Assembly (NCBI GenBank): GCA_014132615.1 | Contig: BMAH01000046.1 | Coordinates: forward strand, 83,485 to 147,484 | Direction: 5' to 3' | DNA from: Gammaproteobacteria bacterium | GTDB taxonomy: Bacteria; Pseudomonadota; Gammaproteobacteria; DSM-16500 | Length of the DNA stretch: 64,000 nt | Shown here: positions 44,319 through 51,959 of the stretch, piece by piece | Layout of the letters: each line of letters starts with the position of its first letter | Numbering within the stretch: the stretch's first letter is position 1 | Notes under the pieces: generated by a model | Seen by the model: only the letters and a program-made list of their open reading frames with translations | Database searches by the model: none | Told to the model about the DNA's origin: nothing | Position numbers and translations under genes: made by a program

Positions 44319-46253
44319 ATGCAAGAAAGAAAACGAGGTTTTGTAATCACGGATTTGGCAGAAAAAAACACTAAAAAAATTGCTGATTCATATGAGTTTA
44401 TTTTGCAAAAATTTAAAAAAAAATCTGTTAAGAGACAGGCTGAAATACTAGTAAGTTTGAGTAGACGTGCGTTTACTAAGATTGATGAAGAAATGTTAAA
44501 CGCAGCTGCTGATGGAAAAGATGTAGAGTCAAGTCATGAGAGTGCAGTGATATATAGTAATATTTATAACTTAATACGAATTGATATGGCTGCCCAAAAA
44601 GATAATAAAGGTGTGAAAAAAGCTATAACAAATTGGTTATCAGTACTAGAAGACGTCTATAAGTTTAATGATTTTGCTACGGCTAAATCTATTATTAGTG
44701 CTTTAGATAGAGAAGCGGAACTATATTTATCTGCAAGAAACTTTGAACGTTTTGATGTAATGAGAAAAAAAATTAATTACAAGACACCTCCTAAAGACCA
44801 GGTGGCTTTTTATGAAAAATTGTCTAAGGAAATTGAAAGTAAGTTTGGACAGAGGGAAGGTAAGAGGCGGATGAGTAGAGAAGGTTGGGAAATAACTTTC
44901 ATCCCTCATTTTGCAAGTTTTAAGCTACTTTTTATATCTTATAAAGAGGGCAAGGCATTAAATGAAAATAATCTAGAAGTACTAAAAAAGAGTAGAAAGA
45001 AATTAGTAGAAAAAAAAGATAAATTAAAAGATAAATCAAAAGATAAATCAAAAGATAAATCCTATGAAGTAAAACTGGCTGAGCTAGATAGTAAGATAGA
45101 AGAGGAAAAGCAAGCTATAAAAGAAATACAAAAAAATGTGGAAGATGCCATTAGTAAGCATATAGATTTATTACAGACACATTTAACAAGAAATAATGAG
45201 TTAATTAAAAATCAACCTGAATTAGAAATAGATAGTCTTTACCAAAATATATTATCAAATCCTTATAGTAAAGAGGATGTCGATTTAGCTGTAGAAGAGA
45301 TGTCGAAAAATAATAAAATTAAACTATATAAAACCCTTATGGATGAAAGTTTAGAAAAATTAATGTCATTAAATAAACAAATTATTGCAAAAAATAATTT
45401 AAAACTAAAAGATGTGAAAAGTATTAAATTCGATTTAGCTCTTATCAATACATTGCTCATGGATAAGACAAATCCCGTTGCAAATTTGAAAAAAGCCAGA
45501 GGTACAATCAATAAATATGTAATAGATAAAAAAGGAAATAAATATCATAAGGATTTGCTTGCTCTTAATAATGGCGAACAAATATGCAAGGAAATGCTTA
45601 GAATTTTAAATAATTTAAACTTTTTAATAAATATTGAAGAAAAAGTGGTAGCAAGCCAAGAAAAAGGCAAAGAAGAATCTCCGCGTAAAGCTGATTCTGA
45701 TGAAGGTTCTGCAATTCAACATAGAGATAATGATTCAACATTTCATGGTACAGCATCTGGGGGAAGTTTTATTAGGCTTAGAGATCAAGATAAAATAGTG
45801 GATAATCAAAGTACATCTCAGAAAAAACCTAGTGTCACAGGTGATAAAACTTCATTAAAAGAATTACTTAAGTCTGGTCAATCAAAAGAATGTTTAGATC
45901 GAAGCTTAAGTCAATTTGTAAAAACAAATGCAGCGAGAAAACCTCTCGTTTCGCCAAAAAGCGCCTCTCTTGGACAACCATTAGAGAAGTCAAAATCTGG
46001 TACACAAATCTATGAAAAATTGTCAAAAAACCCTTATTATTTCCATACCTCTGAACGCGAACTTGGAACGGGAGGGGAAAGAGAAGAGCAATCATCCAAA
46101 CATAAAAAATCAGTAAAAGGAAGTGAACATTATCCTTCTACATTATTTCCTAATGTTATTTCAACTCGTACGTCCACGTCACCGAGAGGGAAAAAGCTTG
46201 TAGAAGAGAAGGATCGTATACAGCAACCTAGTAAAGGTAAAAATAAAATGTAA
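44319..46253 (+). CDS. Large lysine-rich orphan with RasGEF-like N-terminal segment (effector candidate)
   Basis: A 644-residue cytosolic-type protein without signal peptide or membrane helix. Residues about 75-212 resemble the Cdc25/RasGEF catalytic fold: YSNIYNLIRIDM, then KKAITNWLSVLEDVYKFNDFATAKSIISAL (the helices that hold the nucleotide-exchange hairpin in RasGEFs), and FIPHFASFKLLFI (RasGEF FIPFLG-like). The RLK signature is poor. Residues 220-290 are a highly charged coiled coil with a 4-fold KDK(L/S) repeat. Residues 450-644 are Ser/Lys-rich and probably disordered. The ATG at 44319 has AAGGAG 8 bases upstream. This is inference from pattern only; the second such gene at 49534 strengthens it. 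Confidence 0.6.
   Translation: MQERKRGFVITDLAEKNTKKIADSYEFILQKFKKKSVKRQAEILVSLSRRAFTKIDEEMLNAAADGKDVESSHESAVIYSNIYNLIRIDMAAQKDNKGVKKAITNWLSVLEDVYKFNDFATAKSIISALDREAELYLSARNFERFDVMRKKINYKTPPKDQVAFYEKLSKEIESKFGQREGKRRMSREGWEITFIPHFASFKLLFISYKEGKALNENNLEVLKKSRKKLVEKKDKLKDKSKDKSKDKSYEVKLAELDSKIEEEKQAIKEIQKNVEDAISKHIDLLQTHLTRNNELIKNQPELEIDSLYQNILSNPYSKEDVDLAVEEMSKNNKIKLYKTLMDESLEKLMSLNKQIIAKNNLKLKDVKSIKFDLALINTLLMDKTNPVANLKKARGTINKYVIDKKGNKYHKDLLALNNGEQICKEMLRILNNLNFLINIEEKVVASQEKGKEESPRKADSDEGSAIQHRDNDSTFHGTASGGSFIRLRDQDKIVDNQSTSQKKPSVTGDKTSLKELLKSGQSKECLDRSLSQFVKTNAARKPLVSPKSASLGQPLEKSKSGTQIYEKLSKNPYYFHTSERELGTGGEREEQSSKHKKSVKGSEHYPSTLFPNVISTRTSTSPRGKKLVEEKDRIQQPSKGKNKM
45014..45061 (+). repeat. 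Tandem 12-base repeat inside the orphan gene
   Basis: Four direct units of AAAAGATAAATC (first one ends in T), in frame, encoding repeated KDK(L/S). It is a likely slippage site in a charged coiled-coil region. Confidence 0.85.
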
Positions 46254-46260
46254 CTTTTTA

Positions 46261-46294
46261 AAGAGAGAGTCTAGAATTTCTTGACTCTCTTTTT
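46261..46294. terminator. Bidirectional hairpin terminator between the orphan and hemB
   Basis: Stem of about 11 bp (46261-46271 with 46283-46293; core AGAGAGTC / GACTCTCT) and an 11-base loop, followed on the plus strand by a T-run. It lies 7 bases past the plus-strand stop and just before the minus-strand hemB stop, so it can serve both convergent genes. Confidence 0.8.
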
Positions 46295-46298
46295 AAAT

Positions 46299-47285
46299 CT
46301 ATATCCACTCAACTGCTTCTTTCGCATAATAAGTAATAATAAAATCCGCACCTGCACGCTTAATACTAGTTAACACTTCCCTCACTGCGTTAGCTTCATC
46401 TATCCACCCTTTTTCTGCAGCTGCTTTTAGCATGGCATATTCACCACTTGTATGATACGCACCTAAAGGTAAAGCTGGAAAAGCTTGTTTCACTCGAGAA
46501 ATGACATCTAAGTAAGTATGCGCAGGTTTAACCATGAGCATATCTGCACCTTCAGTAACATCTAGCGTGCACTCTCTAATTGCTTCTTCTACATTAGCCG
46601 CATCCATTTGATGTGTACGTCTATCACCAAATTGAGGTGCACCTTGAGCTGCTTCTCTAAAAGGTCCATACATGGAAGATGCATATTTCACTGAATAACT
46701 TAAGATAGGTAAAGTATGAAATCCAGCTTGATCCAGGCCTAATCTTATTGCTTCAACCATGCCATCCATCATGCCGCTGGGAGCGATAATATCAGCACCC
46801 GCTTGTGCATGACTAACAGCTTGTTTTACGAGCAATGCTAGGGTTTGATCATTATCAACATCATGTTGTTCAGTGGTGATACCGCAATGTCCATGATCTG
46901 TGTATTCACAAAAACAAACATCTGTCATCACAAGTAATTCAGGATTAGCTTTTTTTATCATAGGAATGGCAGTTTGAATAATCCCTTGAGGATGATAAGA
47001 GTCTTTACCTAATGCATCTTTCGTTTCTGGGATGCCAAATAATAGAACCTGTTTAATACCTAACTTAGTAATCGCTGCAATTTCCTGCTCTAACTGATCT
47101 ACACTCAATTGGTAATGTCCGGGCATAGAAGAGATAGGTTTCTTCACGCCTTTTCCATGATGTATAAATAGAGGAAGGACAAGATCCTGGGTGGTTAAGC
47201 TAGTTTCGCGCGTTAAGTGCCTGATTTTAGGGTTATATCTTAAACGGCGTAAACGTGTATGGGGAAAATGCCCGTATTGGCTCAT
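46299..47285 (-). CDS. hemB: Delta-aminolevulinic acid dehydratase (porphobilinogen synthase)
   Basis: Joins two 5-aminolevulinates to porphobilinogen in haem synthesis; 328 residues, normal for the family. The zinc-site cysteines are present (DVCFCEYTDHGHCG), so this is a zinc-type enzyme. The two Schiff-base lysines are in YSVKYASSMYGPFREA and LMVKPAHTYLD. The ATG at 47285 is chosen because GAGGAGG lies 7 bases upstream; a 19-codon in-frame extension lacks conservation. It is divergent from relA, with about 140 bases between. Confidence 0.97.
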   Translation of the reverse strand: MSQYGHFPHTRLRRLRYNPKIRHLTRETSLTTQDLVLPLFIHHGKGVKKPISSMPGHYQLSVDQLEQEIAAITKLGIKQVLLFGIPETKDALGKDSYHPQGIIQTAIPMIKKANPELLVMTDVCFCEYTDHGHCGITTEQHDVDNDQTLALLVKQAVSHAQAGADIIAPSGMMDGMVEAIRLGLDQAGFHTLPILSYSVKYASSMYGPFREAAQGAPQFGDRRTHQMDAANVEEAIRECTLDVTEGADMLMVKPAHTYLDVISRVKQAFPALPLGAYHTSGEYAMLKAAAEKGWIDEANAVREVLTSIKRAGADFIITYYAKEAVEWI

Positions 47286-47429
47286 TCTTGTGCCTCCTCT
47301 CGTTTTTTTGCGATTATATACCAGCTTTTTAGCTATTCCCATGAATACATAACATTTTTTTAAGTATCTTAGTATATGCTATGATCCTCCTATAATTAGA
47401 ATTAGCGGTAAACATAAAACGGGTAGGTC

Positions 47430-49451
47430 ATGAGTAAGCGCCACGACATTCCAATTCATTTACCTGATTGGTTAAACCAAGTTAATCAGCTACGCAAAGA
47501 GCAAGATGTTTTGCAATTACGTGATGCATCAACTTTGTATGAGGCAAATGACTTACTTCAAAAGGCATTAGGTATAGCTGACATTTTGTTAGAATTAGGC
47601 CTGGATACCGAAACACTCACTGCTGCATTACTTTACCCTGCATTGCAATCACATGAATTAACCTTTGATGTAATTGCGGAAAAATTTACTGAGGGCATTA
47701 GTCGCCTATTACACGATGCATTGCAAATGCAATCGTTAGGCAAATTACAACATTTAGAAAAACGTAATGGTGTGCAATTAGAAAATTTACGTAAAATGCT
47801 CTTAGCCATGGTAACTGATGTTAGGGCTGTGTTAATTGTTTTGGCAGAACGTTTATGGCAGTTGCGAAAAGCTAAACACTTATCTCCAGAAGAAGGAGTC
47901 AAATTGGCGCAAGAAACTTTGCATGTTCATGCACCGCTTGCTAATCGCTTAGGTATTTGGCAATTAAAATGGGAGATAGAAGATTTATGCACACGTTATT
48001 TAGAGCCAGAGATTTATAGCAATATTGCAAAATGGTTAGCAGTTAAACGTGAAGAACGTGAAGCCTATATTAACAATGTCATAGTGCAGTTATCTATTCT
48101 ATTAAAGCAAGCAGGTATTAAGAATGCCAATGTAAACGGTAGAGTAAAACATATCTATAGCATTCATCGTAAAATGCAGCGTAAACAAGTAGGCATAGAA
48201 GAAATTTACGATATTAGCGCTATGCGCGTACTGGTAGATACTGTTGAAGATTGTTACGCCGTCCTTGGATTATTGCAAAATATTTGGCCGCAAATCCAAG
48301 AGGAATTTGATGATTACATTGCCTTGCCCAAACCTAATGGTTACCGCTCAATTCATACTGTAGTAATAGGGCCTGGAAATAAATTAATTGAAATCCAAAT
48401 CCGCACTAACAAAATGCATCATGAATCTGAGTTAGGGATGGCAGCACACTGGCTTTATAAAGAAGGGGTATTACAAACCAGTAGCTATGAATCAAAGATT
48501 GCTTTGCTTAGACAAATTATGGCGTGGCAAAAAGAAATAGCAGACGATACTGCTAAAAAAATAGGTAAACCATTACAAGATATATTTGCAGATAGAGTGT
48601 ATGTCTTTACACCATTAGGTGACATTATTGATTTACCTACGAAAGCGACACCGCTTGATTTTGCTTATGCTATTCATAGTGAAGTAGGAAATCGTTGTAG
48701 AGGCGCTAAAGTAAACGGCAATATAGTGCCTTTAACCTATCAATTACAAACGGGGGATAGAGTCGAAATTTTAACAATGAAGGAAGCATCTCCTAGTCGA
48801 GACTGGGTGAATCCTCATTATGGCTACTTAAATACTGCGCGTGCACGATCTAAAGTCATGCATTGGTTTAGAATCAAAGATAGTTTGCAACCTCCAATAG
48901 AACCCGTGAAAGAAGTGAAAGAAAAGGAACTGCCTAAGGAGCAGCCTACAACCCTTTTATCTCAACCCATTTTAAGCAAGCCGTTTGCAGAAAAAGATAG
49001 TCAGCATTCAAACATACAAATTTTGGGTATTAATAACTTATTAACCAATACGGCGCGTTGTTGTAAACCCTTACCAGGTGATGCCATTTTAGGTTATATC
49101 ACTCGTGCTAGAGGAGTTAGCATTCATAAACGTGATTGTAAAAATATTTCTTATATTACTAAAAACTTTTCTAATCGGCTGATAGAAGTCGAGTGGAGAA
49201 CAAAGTCAACGGGTTCTTACTCGATTGATCTTAAATTAAAGGCTAGTGATAGTCAGGCATTAATGCGTGATGTGACAACATTATTGGCGCATGAAAAAAT
49301 TCATATCATTAGCTTGCGCGCTGAAATTGCTTCTTATATGGGTGAAGGAAATGTATACGTGACGGTAGAAGTTGTTGATGTTCAGCAATTAAACAGAGCT
49401 ATGGAATTATTAAAAAAAGCTCCCAATCTTATAGAAATTATCCGACTTTAA
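47430..49451 (+). CDS. relA: RelA-type (p)ppGpp synthetase
   Basis: Ribosome-associated alarmone synthetase of 673 residues. An N-terminal HD-like hydrolase domain (about 30-195) has lost the HD-ED residues (LLYPALQSHE stands where hydrolases have LLHDVxED), so it is a synthase only, like E. coli RelA. The synthetase domain (about 225-345) carries GRVKHIYSIHRKMQRK and EEFDDYIALPKPNGYRSIHT, the acidic RelA form. Then come TGS (DRVYVFTPLGDIIDLP), the zinc-finger region with TARCCKPLPGDAILGYI, and a C-terminal ACT domain. A TATAAT box is at 47391-47396, but with no good -35. It is about 70 residues shorter than E. coli RelA, mainly in the N terminus and linker. Confidence 0.93.
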   Translation: MSKRHDIPIHLPDWLNQVNQLRKEQDVLQLRDASTLYEANDLLQKALGIADILLELGLDTETLTAALLYPALQSHELTFDVIAEKFTEGISRLLHDALQMQSLGKLQHLEKRNGVQLENLRKMLLAMVTDVRAVLIVLAERLWQLRKAKHLSPEEGVKLAQETLHVHAPLANRLGIWQLKWEIEDLCTRYLEPEIYSNIAKWLAVKREEREAYINNVIVQLSILLKQAGIKNANVNGRVKHIYSIHRKMQRKQVGIEEIYDISAMRVLVDTVEDCYAVLGLLQNIWPQIQEEFDDYIALPKPNGYRSIHTVVIGPGNKLIEIQIRTNKMHHESELGMAAHWLYKEGVLQTSSYESKIALLRQIMAWQKEIADDTAKKIGKPLQDIFADRVYVFTPLGDIIDLPTKATPLDFAYAIHSEVGNRCRGAKVNGNIVPLTYQLQTGDRVEILTMKEASPSRDWVNPHYGYLNTARARSKVMHWFRIKDSLQPPIEPVKEVKEKELPKEQPTTLLSQPILSKPFAEKDSQHSNIQILGINNLLTNTARCCKPLPGDAILGYITRARGVSIHKRDCKNISYITKNFSNRLIEVEWRTKSTGSYSIDLKLKASDSQALMRDVTTLLAHEKIHIISLRAEIASYMGEGNVYVTVEVVDVQQLNRAMELLKKAPNLIEIIRL

Positions 49452-49533
49452 TATTCAATTTAGAAATTACATTGCTTGAGGTGGCGACTGCTACTATCAT
49501 GTTATAAATAATGCATAAAACAAGGACGTATGT

Positions 49534-51282
49534 ATGTTTTTAAAAAGACTTTTTGAAAAAAAATTAATCCGCACTATTTCCGATGCTAGAGCCAGTGAAA
49601 ATCCTTGGGATTCTTTGCAATTAATTGAAGATTTCATCATTGAAAATAAAACAAATTTAATAAAATATACTGATCTGAGAAAGAAATTAGAGTCAGCTTA
49701 CCTAGATTTATTAACTTTATTTTCAGGTAATTTAGGGAATATAAGTCGTAAATTATTTTTAAATTTAAAAGAAGTCAGCAATATAAAAATTGATGAAACA
49801 ACTCCGTATAGTCATTTGCAATGTGTTTATGCTAGTAACAATATTTCGATTAAAATTATTAATGATATTTTATCTAAAAAGAATGCAAATCACAGAGCGT
49901 TAGCTATTTGGCGTTATATTATTTTGGCAAAAATGCGTTTTGATGCCGGTGATTATCAAGCTACTCAATTCATTTTATCTGCGCTAGGTAATGCATCGAT
50001 TAACAGTAATAGATTAAAAACAACTTATGCTGGCTTGCCTGACAATATAGTTTCTTTACTAAAAAAATTAGAATTTTTAAGCTTACAGCCTGACAATGTA
50101 TTAATTTTACAAAATACAATGGAAAATATAATTCCCTCTCCTGACAGAATTAAAGCATTTATGACGCATAAAAATGAAGTTAGCCATAGTAATGATAAAG
50201 AGGGAGTCAATACGAGTGCGAGGCTAACGAGTAAATTTGAAGAGAAAATTTATATTTTGCAAGATAGATCCAGACGAGAAACCATGGCAGAAGAAGTTCA
50301 TTTCTTTACATTTGAAAATATCATTGCTAAGCATGAAGACGATGTAAGAGATATTCACAGAGCACAATATCAATTGTCACACTGCCGTGAAGTTAGAGGT
50401 AAGCATAATCCTAGACCTACTTTGTTTGATAATGACTTTACTCCTGTACGTAAATTAAAATTAAATTTAAATGTAGATAAACGGTTAAATGCATTGGCAA
50501 GGAAATATCTTGTTGAAGAAAAAATTGTATCCGCTAAAAATCAAATTAGCGACGAGATTAAAAATTTATTAGAATTTTTACAAACAAAATTACAACAAGC
50601 ACAAGGGTTAGCGTCTTGGGAATTGCAAGAAGTTAATCATTGTTTAACGCATACTAAATATCAACTTGAAAGCAGTAATACAGTGTCTGCTTTGAAACTA
50701 ATTGAAAAAAATTTAATTGATTTAAAAAAGTTGCATGCTACAAACACAGTATATTTTGCAGCAAGGTTGGCTTTTTGGCGTAAAAAGTTAACCATTGCAG
50801 ATAAATTAGGTGAAATAGGTCGCCTTATTAAAAAACTGAGTTATTTAATTAAACGTAACGAAATATTAGAAAATAAATATAAAGAAAAACAACAAAAACG
50901 CGTAAATATCATGACTATTGCTGCTGAAGAAGTGGTGATGAGCTATCAAAGTGAACAAGCTTCTTCCTCTGTTTCAACGGTAGCTGATGTTTCTACAAGG
51001 CTCGCAGATCAATCAGAGAAAACAGATAGCTGTTTGCTAACATCAAACACATTATCTTGTAGACTATCAGCGAGTAAAAAAGTACTTCCCTTAGTAAATT
51101 TATTTGAAGAAAAGACACGTATTATTAGCCTGTCAGATACAGCAGAGATACCTACTCATTCTTTCCTTAAGAAAACAAACTCTATTACACCACTCATTAC
51201 TTTGTTTAATAGCCAGCCTTTACTGCTAAAGGAAAAAAGGGAAAAAATGAATCCATTTAAAAATCCTAGTACTAAGTGGTAA
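49534..51282 (+). CDS. Large orphan with RasGEF-like domain (effector candidate)
   Basis: A 582-residue cytosolic-type protein, no signal peptide. Residues about 91-210 fit the catalytic core of RasGEF (Cdc25 homology) domains: HLQCVYASNNISIKIINDIL, then RALAIWRYIILAKMRFDAGD and YQATQFILSALGNASI, the RLKTTYAGL segment (RasGEF RLKKTW-L), a KKLEFL helix, and IIPSPDRIKAFM near the end. Residues 290-460 are a long charged helical region, probably coiled coil. The C terminus is Ser/Lys-rich. Eukaryotic-type RasGEF domains occur in Legionella effectors. GEF activity here is inferred. It follows relA by 82 bases. Confidence 0.7.
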   Translation: MFLKRLFEKKLIRTISDARASENPWDSLQLIEDFIIENKTNLIKYTDLRKKLESAYLDLLTLFSGNLGNISRKLFLNLKEVSNIKIDETTPYSHLQCVYASNNISIKIINDILSKKNANHRALAIWRYIILAKMRFDAGDYQATQFILSALGNASINSNRLKTTYAGLPDNIVSLLKKLEFLSLQPDNVLILQNTMENIIPSPDRIKAFMTHKNEVSHSNDKEGVNTSARLTSKFEEKIYILQDRSRRETMAEEVHFFTFENIIAKHEDDVRDIHRAQYQLSHCREVRGKHNPRPTLFDNDFTPVRKLKLNLNVDKRLNALARKYLVEEKIVSAKNQISDEIKNLLEFLQTKLQQAQGLASWELQEVNHCLTHTKYQLESSNTVSALKLIEKNLIDLKKLHATNTVYFAARLAFWRKKLTIADKLGEIGRLIKKLSYLIKRNEILENKYKEKQQKRVNIMTIAAEEVVMSYQSEQASSSVSTVADVSTRLADQSEKTDSCLLTSNTLSCRLSASKKVLPLVNLFEEKTRIISLSDTAEIPTHSFLKKTNSITPLITLFNSQPLLLKEKREKMNPFKNPSTKW

Positions 51283-51372
51283 GCAAGGTATCTTATTAAT
51301 AATCAATAAGATAAGTTAACCCTCTCCTAGCTCGCTTATGGTAAAATAGAGTTATATAGCGAGGAAGGGTCT

Positions 51373-51864
51373 ATGAATATAATAAAAAGCCCATCTTTTA
51401 TTTCAAAATTTGCCATTTTAATTACTTTATTTGCATTTACAGGTGCTGCTTATGCTGAATACTATGTGGTTTATAGCACACCTTCCTGTAGTTATTGCCA
51501 AACAACAGTTTATAAAAAATATAAAAAGCATCATGTTAAAAAACACGTCAAAAAGCATTACGTTAAAAAGCATGTCTATAGACCCAGAGATTACACCGTC
51601 ACGGTTTCCTATACTTGGCAGCCAGCTCCATGTGGTTGCGCTTATACTAGCTGCAGCAGTTGCAATTATAATTGTTCTTACGCACCACCTTGTGGATGCG
51701 TAAACAATGGCAGCGGCCGTTGGGTTAAGGTGCGTACGCAATCAGCTTACGACGAAGTTTATTACTACAATGATAATGTAGAAAAGTATGATAGCTACGA
51801 TCCTGATATGAGCACTGGGGATGACGATGCAACCGTCTATCCAGGTATGGATATAGACCGTTAA
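51373..51864 (+). CDS. Secreted Cys/His/Lys/Tyr-rich small protein
   Basis: A 163-residue exported protein I do not recognise. The signal peptide is about residues 1-28 (ending GAAYA). Then come a CSYC pair, a run of His/Lys units (HVKKH repeated, about 50-70), and a cysteine-rich centre with CGC, CSSCNYNC and a second CGC (about 96-117). The C-terminal tail is acidic and Tyr-rich with DDD. The alternation suggests metal binding or disulfide crosslinking in the envelope; this is inference. It is not a known metallothionein pattern. It has a GGAAGGG site upstream. Confidence 0.7.
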   Translation: MNIIKSPSFISKFAILITLFAFTGAAYAEYYVVYSTPSCSYCQTTVYKKYKKHHVKKHVKKHYVKKHVYRPRDYTVTVSYTWQPAPCGCAYTSCSSCNYNCSYAPPCGCVNNGSGRWVKVRTQSAYDEVYYYNDNVEKYDSYDPDMSTGDDDATVYPGMDIDR

Positions 51865-51959
51865 TCAATAAAAAATTTGCTGCCTATATACTTAGCCTAT
51901 GTTAATGTTTCTTTAGTCTCTGGTAAGGGAAGCCAGATAAATTAAAGAAGGATTAGCAA

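Noticed and set aside
47391..47396. Perfect TATAAT ahead of relA as a promoter
   Set aside because: No acceptable -35 lies 16-18 bases upstream, and AT-rich DNA yields such boxes by chance; noted only in the relA entry.
51289..51313. Inverted repeat TATCTTATT / AATAAGATA after the RasGEF-like gene
   Set aside because: A 9-bp AT-only stem with no U-tract; too weak to call a terminator.
51427..51741. Overlapping frames on both strands within the Cys-rich protein gene
   Set aside because: Only the frame at 51373 has a signal peptide and ribosome site; the others arise from the repetitive His/Lys codons.
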